Positions 24,042 to 32,516 are shown, numbered from the stretch's first letter. The stretch is DNA of 36,738 bases from Clostridia bacterium (GCA_017399175.1 JAFQEE010000055.1:1-36738), one strand, 5' to 3'. Numbers and translations are program-made. Notes: a model not told the origin generated them from the sequence alone.

Positions 24042-25836
24042 TTTTATATTTCTCTGCCTGCAAATTGAACATATATGCATATGTGCCGCCAAGCTCCATT
24101 AATTCCTGATGGCTACCGCTTTCAATAATGCGACCTTTTTCCATAACATAAATTCTGTCCGCGTTAACTGTGGTTGAAAGTCGGTGAGAAATGAAAATAA
24201 CAGTTTTCTTGTCAGCAGCCTCAATCATTGCCTGATTAAGATTATATTCAGCAACAGGGTCAAGGTTTGCGCTTGGCTCGTCAAGAATAACATAAGGACA
24301 ATCCTTATAGAATGCTCTTGCAATAGCAGTTTTTTGTGCTTCACCGCCGGAGAACATAACACCCTCGTCGTCAAATTCTCTTAAAAGTTCGGATTTTATT
24401 CCGTTTTTAAGCTCCTTGTTAAATCCGCTGTGCTTTAAAGCATCCCATACCTTTTCTTCGTCGGGATTAATGTCAAGTGCCACATTTTCACCAAGACTGC
24501 ATGAAAATATCTGAAAATCTTGGAATACCGCTGCAAAGCGGTCACGGTGGGAGTCTGCAGTGGCATTTTTGATGTTTTCGCCGTCAATAAGTATTTCACC
24601 CTCAGTAGCATCATAAAGCCTTAATAACAGGTTTGTAAGGGTTGTTTTGCCTGCACCGTTGTAGCCCACAAGAGCAATCTTCTCATAAGGCTTGATTGTA
24701 AGGTTAATGTCCTCAAGAGTAGGCTTGTCGTTGTTAGGGTAGGTGAATGAAAGATTTTTAATGGTAATTTCTTTAGGTTCAGTTTTCTTTGCCTCTACTC
24801 CGCCGTTTTTAATCTTGAAATCAGCATTCAAAAATTCGCGGTACTTGTCAATCATTTTTCCCTGTTCCGAAAAACGAGCCAACGCCCATATTGTAAGGAA
24901 TTGGAAAGACATAGCAACAGCATGTGCACCATTAAAAGTTGCCACAAAATCACCTGCAGAAAGGTCGCCCTTAATCAGTACACAGTAACCGAGATAAAGA
25001 GGAAGAATGAACATAAATCCAAGTCCCTGAACACCAACCTTTTGTGTACAGTTAAGTGCCGAAATCTTGTTCCAGTACTTCTTCTGATTATTGATAACAT
25101 CATCAGCAGCATCATTGTATCTGTCAATGAGAAGTGGAGAAATGTTGTTCATTCTCACTTCCTTTGCATAGTCCTGCAAATAGAAAACACGCTGAAAATA
25201 GTCGGCGCGTCTGTGATATTTTGCATTGTCAACTCGTCTTTCCATCATAAGAGTACCAACACGCTTACTGATAGGAAGAAAAACGCAAATCACAACAAGG
25301 ATAATCACAAGACACCAAGGGTCAATGGTGAAAAGCACCGAAGAAACTGTCACAAGTGAAATAATGTGACCGATATACATTCTCACAAGTCCCAGAAGAT
25401 TTTGTATATTACCCGATGATGACTCAATGGTGAGAATGAAATTGTTATAGAATTCAGGATTGTCATATGACTCAAGGTCAAGACTTTTTGCCTTGTCATA
25501 AAGCTTCTGATTAAGACCGTAATAAAGTCTTTCTCTTTCCATATTCCAATAGAACTCTCTGAATAACCAGGAAATTACAGTTGAACCGATAAGTATAAGT
25601 GCAATAACACCTACTGCATAGAAAATTCTGTTAAGGTCAGTTCCCTCTGTAACAACATCAATGATATATTTAACACCGATAACACGGATAAGGTTGTTAG
25701 GTAATATCATCAGAAGTCCCCACATAAGCTCACCAAGGACAAGCAGGGGAGATACGCTGAACATAAGTCGTACAAAGAAGAAAATGTTAGAAGCCATTGA
25801 GTGATTAGTTTTTTCTTTTTCCTTTTTCTTAAACAT
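24037..25836 (-). CDS. ABC half-transporter (permease + ATPase), second of a pair
   Basis: This 599-residue exporter-type protein has an N-terminal six-helix membrane domain (about 30-310) and an ATPase domain. It shows Walker A LVGYNGAGKTTL, Q-loop in VFQDFQIF, a signature MFSGGEAQKTA, Walker B with the catalytic Glu in YVILDEPSANLDP, and the H-loop in FISHRLS. No C39 peptidase domain is present, so it would not process a double-glycine leader itself. The ATG at 25836 has AGGTGAG 5 bases before it; an in-frame GTG two codons earlier is less likely. It overlaps its upstream partner by 8 bases, so the two probably form a heterodimer. The signature begins FSGG rather than LSGG, so the two ATP sites differ slightly. 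Confidence 0.9.
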   Translation of the reverse strand: MFKKKEKEKTNHSMASNIFFFVRLMFSVSPLLVLGELMWGLLMILPNNLIRVIGVKYIIDVVTEGTDLNRIFYAVGVIALILIGSTVISWLFREFYWNMERERLYYGLNQKLYDKAKSLDLESYDNPEFYNNFILTIESSSGNIQNLLGLVRMYIGHIISLVTVSSVLFTIDPWCLVIILVVICVFLPISKRVGTLMMERRVDNAKYHRRADYFQRVFYLQDYAKEVRMNNISPLLIDRYNDAADDVINNQKKYWNKISALNCTQKVGVQGLGFMFILPLYLGYCVLIKGDLSAGDFVATFNGAHAVAMSFQFLTIWALARFSEQGKMIDKYREFLNADFKIKNGGVEAKKTEPKEITIKNLSFTYPNNDKPTLEDINLTIKPYEKIALVGYNGAGKTTLTNLLLRLYDATEGEILIDGENIKNATADSHRDRFAAVFQDFQIFSCSLGENVALDINPDEEKVWDALKHSGFNKELKNGIKSELLREFDDEGVMFSGGEAQKTAIARAFYKDCPYVILDEPSANLDPVAEYNLNQAMIEAADKKTVIFISHRLSTTVNADRIYVMEKGRIIESGSHQELMELGGTYAYMFNLQAEKYKS

Positions 25837-27655
25837 TTTCACTCACCTCGCTTTCGCCCTTATAGCTTGAAGCCTGTAAAGTGAACATTTTGCTGTATTC
25901 ACCATTCTGTGCCATAAGCTCTTGGTGTGAACCTGATTCAAGGATTGTTCCGTTACCTAAAACGAAAATTCTGTCAGAAAGAACAGCACTTGAAAGTCTG
26001 TGCGAAATATAGATAACAGTTTTGTTTTTAGTAACCTCAATCAGGTTTTCATACATCTTGTATTCAGCAATAGGGTCAAGTGCCGAGCTTGGCTCGTCAA
26101 GAATTGCGATTTCAAAATCCCGTGCAAAAAGTCGAGCAGCAGAAACCTTTTGATTTTCACCGCCTGAAAGACCTGCACCGTCAATTTCAAATTCGCGTGT
26201 AAGAACTGTGTCCGCACCGTTAGGAAGACTTTGAATTTTCTCCCATACACCGCTTTGACGAAGTGCCTTTTCAGCAATTTTCTTTTCCTCGTCACTACAT
26301 TCGTGACACATAATGTTTTCATTTACTGAAATTGCAAAGTTCTTATAATCCTGAAAAACAGTTGCAAAAGCATTACGAAGTGACGCAACATTATACTCTT
26401 TTATATTTATTCCGTTGTAAAGAACCTCGCCTTCTTGGGGGTCATAAAAACGCAAAAGCAGTTTAACGAGAGTCGATTTACCTGCACCGTTAATACCAAC
26501 AACAGCAATAGTTTCACCACGGTTAATTTTGAATGAAACATTTTTAAGGATTGTTTTGTTTGTATCGGGATAACCGAAAGTAACATTTCTAAATTCAATG
26601 CTTTCGAATTCTCCTGCGTCTTTTCCACCGTCTGTGATTTTTGGTTCATAGTCAAAGAAATCACGCAAATTCTGGAAAAAGAGTGCCATCTGTGAAAGCT
26701 CGTCAAAGCCCTCTGCAATACTCATCGTGGAGTCGCGGACAGAGTTTATTGACGAAAGCACAACGGAGAAAGAAGAAATTGAAAGTGCCTTTGTAAAAAT
26801 AAATTGATATCCTGCAAAGGCGTAAGTGCCGATAATCGGTATAAAATCGCTGAAAAGGGAACTGACCATACTGTAAAAGAAAAGCTTAGGTCCGTATTTT
26901 TTAAGTATTACAACATTAGCATCAATAGCAGCCTTGAATCGACCTATAAGCACTGCGAAAATGTTCGATGTTCTCATATCCTTTGAGTATTCTTTTAAGA
27001 ACATTGTACGCTGAATATATGCCTTGATTCTGTTGTTTGTTGTCATCTCAAGGTCACGCTTGTACACAGCCTTGCTCTTGTAAATTTCAATAACAAAAAC
27101 AAGTGTGACAGGTAACAGGAACAACAGATACATAGGGTTGATTACCGTAACAGTAGTAACAACGCAAATAAGTGCGATAATACCGCCGATAATCGCAGCA
27201 ACGTCCCAGCATATCAGGTCAAAATAACTTGATGAAAGCACAAGGGTGGCTCTTTGATACTTGTCATAAAATTCAGGGTTTTCATAACAGCTTACATCAA
27301 GCTGAACAGCCTTCTGGAATATCTTGTTATTAAGCTTTTTAAGTACAATTTTGGTTGAAATAAGCCTTGTTCTTTCCGCAAAAGCAGAAATAACATTCAC
27401 AAGAAAATATACACCAAAGAAAAGCAAAAGATATGTAAAATATGTTTTGAAGTCAGCATCGCCGTCAATGATGCTTAAAAGAACTTTTAAAAACAGAATA
27501 TTCTGGACATACATTGATAAAACCTTGTTGGAAATTTCCGTAACAAGATAGCCGATTAAAAGTCTTTTGTCAGCTTCCCATATGAGCTTGAGTGCAAATA
27601 TTGCGTTTTTGAAAATGGGAACTTTGACAGGCTCGTGAAGTTTAATCCACCTCAT
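25829..27655 (-). CDS. ABC half-transporter (permease + ATPase), first of a pair
   Basis: This 608-residue partner of the preceding transporter has membrane helices at about 35-300, then an ATPase with VVGINGAGKSTL (Walker A), VFQDYKNF (Q-loop), LSGGENQKVSAARLF (signature), IAILDEPSSALDP (Walker B and catalytic Glu) and YISHRLSS (H-loop). Both signature motifs of the heterodimer look functional. The pair faces the radical SAM operon tail to tail and lies downstream of a micro-gene (27963-28052), so export of one or both peptides is a reasonable idea, not shown. GGAGAA precedes the ATG. No strong promoter is seen between 27656 and 27900, so some readthrough from the micro-gene promoter may be needed. 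Confidence 0.9.
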   Translation of the reverse strand: MRWIKLHEPVKVPIFKNAIFALKLIWEADKRLLIGYLVTEISNKVLSMYVQNILFLKVLLSIIDGDADFKTYFTYLLLFFGVYFLVNVISAFAERTRLISTKIVLKKLNNKIFQKAVQLDVSCYENPEFYDKYQRATLVLSSSYFDLICWDVAAIIGGIIALICVVTTVTVINPMYLLFLLPVTLVFVIEIYKSKAVYKRDLEMTTNNRIKAYIQRTMFLKEYSKDMRTSNIFAVLIGRFKAAIDANVVILKKYGPKLFFYSMVSSLFSDFIPIIGTYAFAGYQFIFTKALSISSFSVVLSSINSVRDSTMSIAEGFDELSQMALFFQNLRDFFDYEPKITDGGKDAGEFESIEFRNVTFGYPDTNKTILKNVSFKINRGETIAVVGINGAGKSTLVKLLLRFYDPQEGEVLYNGINIKEYNVASLRNAFATVFQDYKNFAISVNENIMCHECSDEEKKIAEKALRQSGVWEKIQSLPNGADTVLTREFEIDGAGLSGGENQKVSAARLFARDFEIAILDEPSSALDPIAEYKMYENLIEVTKNKTVIYISHRLSSAVLSDRIFVLGNGTILESGSHQELMAQNGEYSKMFTLQASSYKGESEVSENV

Positions 27656-27704
27656 AAATTTTCTCCTTTTTATATAATGTAACTGAACACCTTAAGTAAC
27701 TGAC

Positions 27705-27885
27705 AAATCATAATTTATCGGGATGAATTATTCACGCGTAGTGGCAGGCTTCCACGTCTGCGTTTTCCCTCCCTCAACGAGGGAGGTGGCATTTTCGTAA
27801 GAAAATGCCGGAGGGAGTTACTCTCCCCAGTCACTCGCAAAGATGGGGCGGAATGGTGTTCTATTTATCCCTACAAACTCCAATT
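27705..27885. repeat. MITE-like repeat, copy 4 (divergent inside)
   Basis: The ends AAATCATAATTTATCGGG and CCCTACAAACTCCAATTT match the ends of copies 1-3 in the inverted orientation. The interior differs: it has CCTCCCTCaacGAGGGAGG and GGCATTTTCgtaaGAAAATGCC palindromes instead of the CTTCACGAAG type. Shared ends with swapped interiors suggest a non-autonomous mobile element. It separates the micro-gene terminator from the ABC operon. Confidence 0.65.
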
Positions 27886-27904
27886 TGTCCTACTTTCTGA
27901 AATA

Positions 27905-27932
27905 AAAAAGCCGTAGGTACTTTTACCCACGG
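27905..27932 (-). terminator. Terminator of the micro-gene
   Basis: CCGTaGGTA and TACCcACGG pair with one mismatch around CTTT. On the minus strand CTTTTTTATT follows. It lies 31 bases after the micro-gene stop codon. Confidence 0.75.
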
Positions 27933-27962
27933 TGACGAAATACAATATCCTAAATGATAAAA

Positions 27963-28052
27963 TCAATCGCAAGAACAGGAGTTGTACCGAAGATAGGGGC
28001 AGAAAGAGTTGAACGTATTGAGTTTTCTGTTGTCATACCAACGGTTTGTCAT
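27963..28052 (-). CDS. Micro-gene: 29-residue peptide upstream of the ABC pair
   Basis: An isolated transcription unit of about 200 bases has a near-consensus promoter (28105-28133), AAGGAGG at 28063-28069, an ATG 10 bases later, a short ORF and a terminator. This reading frame gives MTNRWYDNRKLNTF... and ends SCSCD, with Cys at 18, 26 and 28. A second ATG at 28036 opens another frame of 28 residues (27950-28036; begins MTTENSIRSTL, ends AIDFII). That frame has codons more like neighbouring genes (ACA, GAA, TCA, GTT, CTT) but lies 26 bases from the ribosome site. Which is translated cannot be settled here; a frameshift joining them is also possible. The place before two exporters suggests a secreted or modified peptide. 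Confidence 0.4.
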   Translation of the reverse strand: MTNRWYDNRKLNTFNSFCPYLRYNSCSCD

Positions 28053-28104
28053 TTGATTTCTGCCTCCTTGCTTAAAATAATATTTGTTGTGAGTAACTTT
28101 GTTT

Positions 28105-28133
28105 AGAATATCACAGTAGTATTTCGTTGTCAA
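28105..28133 (-). promoter_or_regulatory. Predicted promoter of the micro-gene
   Basis: TTGACA (28128-28133) and TATTCT (28105-28110) are 17 bases apart on the minus strand. Transcription would start about 46 bases before the micro-gene ATG. Confidence 0.7.
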
Positions 28134-28172
28134 GAAAATTATGGAAAAAAATAAGGCTTTAAGGCATAAAAA

Positions 28173-28190
28173 AATCGCTCCTGAAGAGCG
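28173..28190 (-). terminator. Small hairpin terminator upstream of the micro-gene promoter
   Basis: On the minus strand CGCTC-TTCAG-GAGCG is followed by ATTTTTTTA. It is a second stop for the transcript coming from 28.65 kb and insulates the micro-gene. Confidence 0.6.
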
Positions 28191-28227
28191 TAATAAACAG
28201 ATTATTTAAAAAATGATTATAAAAATG

Positions 28228-28288
28228 AAATAACCCTCGGAGCCGATGTTTCTTTACACACCTTTCACTGACTCGGAGGGTTATTTCT
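28228..28288 (-). terminator. Strong terminator of the candidate RNA
   Basis: GAAATAACCCTC and GAGGGTTATTTC form a perfect 12-bp stem, continued by GAG/CTC after one mismatch. On the minus strand ATTTTTATAATC and then TTTTTT follow. Confidence 0.75.
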
Positions 28289-28645
28289 GTTCACTCTTGA
28301 TATCTAACATCTTTTTATCTACCTCTCATTCTACAGATTTTTCTTTGTCTTCCTATACCTTGATTTTCAACTCCACTACACTCTTTACAGTCATCAATAT
28401 TCTCGAAAAGCGAGACCCTTTAATGCATCAGAACCTAATTTTCAATTTTTGGAAGACTTTCGACCGGTTCTTCATTTTAAAAACAAATTTTAGTTTACAA
28501 GCATTTATCTATATAAACTTTTAAATCATTTTCGTCTGTGCTGCTTGCTACACTTAATTTACTTCTTTAAAACTAAACTCTGTTTTCTTTTAAAGAACCT
28601 TTGTGATTTACCTGTACATTGGAATCACCGTTTCCTTTCTGTGTC
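28228..28645 (-). ncRNA. Candidate non-coding RNA of about 415 bases
   Basis: The minus strand between the promoter at 28649-28677 and the terminator at 28228-28288 has no reading frame with a plausible start, ribosome site and length. The longest conspicuous minus-strand frame (about 18 residues, VASSTDENDLKVY...) lacks a start codon. The 5' end carries an AAAGGAAACGG sequence followed by ATG-TAC-AGG-TAA, a three-codon ORF. I recognise no tmRNA, RNase P, SRP, 6S or OLE signature. It lies between the micro-gene and the GH43 operon. It may instead be a decayed gene. Confidence 0.4.
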
Positions 28646-28648
28646 TAT

Positions 28649-28677
28649 AATATAACACAGAAAAAAGAGTTTTTCAA
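28649..28677 (-). promoter_or_regulatory. Predicted promoter of the candidate RNA
   Basis: TTGAAA (28672-28677) and TATATT (28649-28654) on the minus strand are 17 bases apart, followed by ATAGACACAGAAAGG. Confidence 0.65.
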
Positions 28678-28763
28678 TATGTAATTTTGTACAAAGTTGA
28701 CACTTTTCTTTTATTTAATACGGAGATTTTGTATATTGTGCCAACAAAACTTTTAAAAATCTA

Positions 28764-28820
28764 TTGACTTTTAATAAAAAATTTGATATGCTAATTATGT
28801 TGGGCGTTTAAAAAACGCCC
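28764..28820 (+). promoter_or_regulatory. Promoter immediately followed by terminator
   Basis: On the plus strand TTGACT (28764-28769) and TATGCT (28787-28792), 17 bases apart, would start RNA near 28799. A GGGCGTTT-AAA-AAACGCCC hairpin (28802-28820) with TTATTTTT follows at once. Any transcript would be only about 30 bases, or would run antisense into the GH43 gene if termination failed. The stem alone may serve as a transcriptional barrier after that gene. Confidence 0.35.
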
Positions 28821-28858
28821 TTATTTTTATGTCACAAAATACAATATAATAATTAATT

Positions 28859-29755
28859 CTACATTCTGAATTCTGCATTCAGCATTCTCTCATATTCTTC
28901 ATCAGTTATGTGCATAACCGAACCATGACGCGGACGAAGATGGTCAAGAGAATGTTTTTCTTTATCTACTTTCGTAAAATGAATTAAGTCTTCGGATTTC
29001 TGCATGAAATATCCGCCTGATTTGAACTGGTCAGCAATAAGTACATAAGTTTCTGTTCCAAGTATTTTATATGTACAATGTCCTTCAAGTGCAGTATCAG
29101 CAACGGAAATTCTGTTGTTTTCAGGTTCAAGATATGGTCCTGAAAGTTTGTCAGATACAACATAACAAATTCCGTCTTGCTTTTCATCGGCAACAAAAAG
29201 ATAAAATTTTCCGTCTTTTTCAATTATATCACCGTCAATGGCAGCCATGCCACTTGTTGGATTATATAAAACCTTTGGTTCAGTAGTGAGAGTAACAAAA
29301 TCCTTTGTATAAGCATACCAGGGGATAGTGTGCCAACCTTCATTCTCATTGTTGTTACTCCAATAAATCATATATTCCTGCTTTTCTTTATCAAAAACAA
29401 CCTGTGGTGCCCACACACGATTTGCAGTTTTAGTTGACTCAAACTGTGAAAAGTCAATTATTCTTTCATTGTCCCAGTTGATAAGGTCAACGCTGTCCCA
29501 TACAACCATTGAGTTGTTACTTGCCCAACCGTCATAGCAACGCATATCAGTTGCTATTATATGAAAAACTCCGTCCTGACCACGAAAAATATACGGGTCA
29601 CGACAACATTTTTTACCAAGAGTCTGAATTATCACAGGCTCATTGTTATTTAACGCAGTAAAATTATATCCGTCCTCTGAAACTGCAAAATGTACAGATT
29701 CGTTTTCAGGCTCATTTCCTGTGAAATAACAGAAAAGGTATTTTGTCAGTTTCAT
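28859..29755 (-). CDS. GH43-like beta-propeller glycosidase, cytoplasmic paralogue
   Basis: This 298-residue protein is clearly related to the anchored protein at 14509-15534: both have CYFTGN/VYFTGN, CCRDPYI, IIATDM, WAPQ and PRHGSV in the same order. The candidate catalytic acids are the Asp of RDPYI, the Asp of AIDGDII and the Glu of LEGHCTY. No signal or anchor is present, so it should act on imported oligosaccharide. It is the last gene of the NhaC-MATE-GH43 run and its start overlaps the MATE stop (ATGA). Its last residues, MLNAEFRM, are encoded by a GCTGAATGCAGAAT sequence that belongs to the run inside the MITE copies, so its C-terminus appears to have been replaced or extended by repeat DNA. 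Confidence 0.75.
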   Translation of the reverse strand: MKLTKYLFCYFTGNEPENESVHFAVSEDGYNFTALNNNEPVIIQTLGKKCCRDPYIFRGQDGVFHIIATDMRCYDGWASNNSMVVWDSVDLINWDNERIIDFSQFESTKTANRVWAPQVVFDKEKQEYMIYWSNNNENEGWHTIPWYAYTKDFVTLTTEPKVLYNPTSGMAAIDGDIIEKDGKFYLFVADEKQDGICYVVSDKLSGPYLEPENNRISVADTALEGHCTYKILGTETYVLIADQFKSGGYFMQKSEDLIHFTKVDKEKHSLDHLRPRHGSVMHITDEEYERMLNAEFRM

Positions 29756-31110
29756 TTTGATACACTCCGCTTTTTCTTGTTATAAATTACAAAATATGCG
29801 ATTGTCTGTGCTATGAATGTGATTGCCCACGATATTGTGTATGAATGATACAGCCATTCAGGTGTGTGGAATTGTGGCAACTGGAAGATTGTGTAAATCC
29901 AGCCAATTCTAAAACCGCAAACACCAACAATAGAAATAACCATAGGTGCAAATGATACACCCATACCGCGAAGTCCGCCACCGGAAACATCCATTAGTCC
30001 CAATAAACAGAATGGAATGAAAAGACATCTCATTCTCATTAGTCCGCTTTCAATGGCTTCAGGAGAGTCGGTTATGTAAATTGAAAGTAATTTTGGACCA
30101 AACAGATATACAAGTGTTGATATTGTAATTCCGATTACAAACACACAGCCAAGGCATATAAGAAAGACTTTTTTTGCTCGTCTGTACTGATTTGCACCGA
30201 TATTCTGTCCTGTGAAATTGAGTGTTGTCTGGTGGAATGCGTTGAGAACAACATAAACAAAGCCTTCGATGTTAAGTGCCGCCGCATTACCCGACATAAC
30301 TACTGAACCGAAAGAGTTGATTGACGACTGAATTATAACATTTGAAATTGAGAAAAGTGAACCCTGAATACCTGCAGGAAGACCAACCTTTACAATCTGT
30401 AACAATTCGTCCTTATAAAATCTCAGTTGTGATAAATGAAGCTTGCAAGCATCATCACGCTTAATAAGAGCAAGCATAACAAGAATTGCCGAAACACCTT
30501 GTGAAATAGTGGTTGCCAAGGCAACACCTGCCACATTAAGGTGAAAAATAGTAACGAAAATTACATTAAGCACAACATTTATAATTCCTGCAATTGTAAG
30601 GAATACAAGAGGGGATTTTGTGTCGCCTGATGCACGAAGAATAGATGCACAGAAATTATAAATCATCATAAAGATAATTCCTGCAAAGTAAATCTTCATA
30701 TAAAGTGCAGAAAGAGGAAGTACATCGTCAGGTGTTTTCATCCATATAAGGAATGTTTCAGAAAGAAAAACACCAACAACCGTAAGAATAACACCACCGA
30801 GTAAAGCTGTTGGGATTGCAGTATGAACAACGCGATGAGTTTTACCTGTATCACCCGCACCGATAGCCTGTGCCACAGCAACACCTGTACCGACGGATAA
30901 GCCTATAAAAAGGTTAACGATAAGGTTAGTAATTGAACTTGTAGCACCGACAGCAGCAACGGAAATACTGCCACAGAACCGACCTACAATAACAAGGTCA
31001 GCCGCATTGAAAAGGAGCTGCAAAAGTCCCGTAAGAATTATTGGAATGGTGTATGCAATAACGTTTTTAAATAATGAACCGTTAAGCATATCAATGTTTC
31101 GTCTGCTCAT
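29752..31110 (-). CDS. MATE-family multidrug/metabolite exporter
   Basis: This 452-residue protein with twelve predicted helices has the usual MATE length. The N-terminal pattern (IILTGLLQLLFNAADLVIVGRF) and VGATSSITNLIVNLFIGLSVG are typical of the NorM/DinF-like group that exchanges Na+ or H+ for cationic drugs or metabolites. It follows the NhaC antiporter gene with a 47-base gap and overlaps the GH43-like gene by 4 bases. The pairing with a Na+/H+ antiporter may reflect a shared ion gradient, but is probably incidental. Substrate unknown. Confidence 0.9.
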   Translation of the reverse strand: MSRRNIDMLNGSLFKNVIAYTIPIILTGLLQLLFNAADLVIVGRFCGSISVAAVGATSSITNLIVNLFIGLSVGTGVAVAQAIGAGDTGKTHRVVHTAIPTALLGGVILTVVGVFLSETFLIWMKTPDDVLPLSALYMKIYFAGIIFMMIYNFCASILRASGDTKSPLVFLTIAGIINVVLNVIFVTIFHLNVAGVALATTISQGVSAILVMLALIKRDDACKLHLSQLRFYKDELLQIVKVGLPAGIQGSLFSISNVIIQSSINSFGSVVMSGNAAALNIEGFVYVVLNAFHQTTLNFTGQNIGANQYRRAKKVFLICLGCVFVIGITISTLVYLFGPKLLSIYITDSPEAIESGLMRMRCLFIPFCLLGLMDVSGGGLRGMGVSFAPMVISIVGVCGFRIGWIYTIFQLPQFHTPEWLYHSYTISWAITFIAQTIAYFVIYNKKKRSVSK

Positions 31111-31157
31111 AATATCGCCTGATTTTCTTAAAAATAAATTTCCGTTTTTTATGTTCC

Positions 31158-32468
31158 TTATTTCTTTTTTTCAGGAATAACAAATATGAATAAAAGTGAA
31201 CTTAAAAGAAGAAGCATAGGATAGAAAAGCTTTGAAATAATCTGGAATGCTGTCATTTCGTATCCTAATGTGTTTACAACTGAAAGTGCTACAAGAATTT
31301 GTGCACCGTAGGGGAGAATACCTTGGAAAATGCAAGAGAATGTATCAAGAATTGAAGCAGTTTTTCGTGGAGAAATATCAAAATCCTTTGCCATTTCACC
31401 GGCAATAGGGTTTGCCATAACAATAGCAACTGTGTTGTTTGCTGTGGCAATATCCATAAGACCGACTAAAAGACCAATTCCAAGCTGACCACTCTTTTTA
31501 CCCTTGAAAACTCGCTTTATACCATTAAGTAAAGCATCAAATCCACCGTTATATTTAATTAAACCGCAAAGTGCTGCTACAAGAATTGCAATCATTGATG
31601 TTTCAAACATACCTGACGCGCCTGTACCCATATTTGAAAGCAAATCTGAAAAAGCAATTGAGCCGCTTGAAAGCATTATAATACTGCCTGAAACAATGCC
31701 TATAAGCAATGTAAGGAAAACATTTATACCTATAATTCCGCTAATAAGCACAAGGACATAGGGGAGAATCTGAAGCATCTGGTAATCCTTATTGATATTT
31801 TCAGTAACATTTGAATTGAATGACAATGCAAGAATAATACCGATAGTCGCAATAGCAGCAGGAACAACTATCGCAAAGTTTGTACGGAATTTATCTTTCA
31901 TCTGACATCCCTGACCGTTACAAGCCGCAATGGTAGTGTCAGAAATAAATGAAAGGTTATCACCGAACATAGCACCGCCAACAACCGTGCCGACACAAAG
32001 AGGCATTGAAAAGCCTGAATTTTCTGAGATAGCAATTGCAATAGGAGTAATAAGTGTGATTGTGCCGACTGATGTACCCATAGCAGTAGAAACAAAACAA
32101 CTGATAACAAAAAGCACAACAACCGCGAGTCGTGGCGGAGTAATTGAAAGCATAAAATATGCAACGCTTTCAGCGGAATCTCTGCCTACAACACCAACGA
32201 AAATACCTGCAAGCATAAAAATTATAAGCATGGTGATAATGTTTTTGTCACCAACGCCTTGTCCCATAATCTCGAACTTTTTGTCAAGAGAAACACCCTT
32301 TGTCTGAAGCACAGCAACAAGTAGTGCTACAAGAAAAGCCACAACAACGGGCACGTTGTAAAATCCCATAGGAATTTTCATAACATATTCAAAAATAATT
32401 CCCAATGACAAATAAAAAACAACGAATACTCCAATAGGAATAAGTGCAAACGCATTAGATTTTTTCAT
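31158..32468 (-). CDS. NhaC-family Na+/H+ antiporter
   Basis: This 436-residue protein has about 11-12 hydrophobic helices. It carries the family's core GTSVGTITLITPIAIAI and GGAMFGDNLSFISDTTIAAC, with the conserved GDNLSxISDTT motif of NhaC ion-binding helices. It exchanges Na+ (or a related carboxylate-coupled ion) for H+ at the cytoplasmic membrane. The ATG at 32468 is preferred over an in-frame GTG four codons upstream, since GTGAG lies 7 bases before it. A good promoter (32517-32545) lies about 49 bases upstream, making this the first gene of a three-gene operon with the MATE exporter and GH43-like enzyme. NhaC-type proteins can also swap malate/lactate, so substrate is not certain. Confidence 0.88.
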   Translation of the reverse strand: MKKSNAFALIPIGVFVVFYLSLGIIFEYVMKIPMGFYNVPVVVAFLVALLVAVLQTKGVSLDKKFEIMGQGVGDKNIITMLIIFMLAGIFVGVVGRDSAESVAYFMLSITPPRLAVVVLFVISCFVSTAMGTSVGTITLITPIAIAISENSGFSMPLCVGTVVGGAMFGDNLSFISDTTIAACNGQGCQMKDKFRTNFAIVVPAAIATIGIILALSFNSNVTENINKDYQMLQILPYVLVLISGIIGINVFLTLLIGIVSGSIIMLSSGSIAFSDLLSNMGTGASGMFETSMIAILVAALCGLIKYNGGFDALLNGIKRVFKGKKSGQLGIGLLVGLMDIATANNTVAIVMANPIAGEMAKDFDISPRKTASILDTFSCIFQGILPYGAQILVALSVVNTLGYEMTAFQIISKLFYPMLLLLSSLLFIFVIPEKKK

Positions 32469-32516
32469 TATTAAACTCACTTTCTTATCTTATAATAACT
32501 AAATCAAACCTTTGGA

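Noticed and set aside
28246-28524. A plus-strand ORF of 92 residues (starts MFLYTPF)
   Set aside because: It starts inside a terminator stem, has no ribosome site, is rich in Phe/Ser/Thr from T-rich DNA and lies antisense to the candidate RNA unit.
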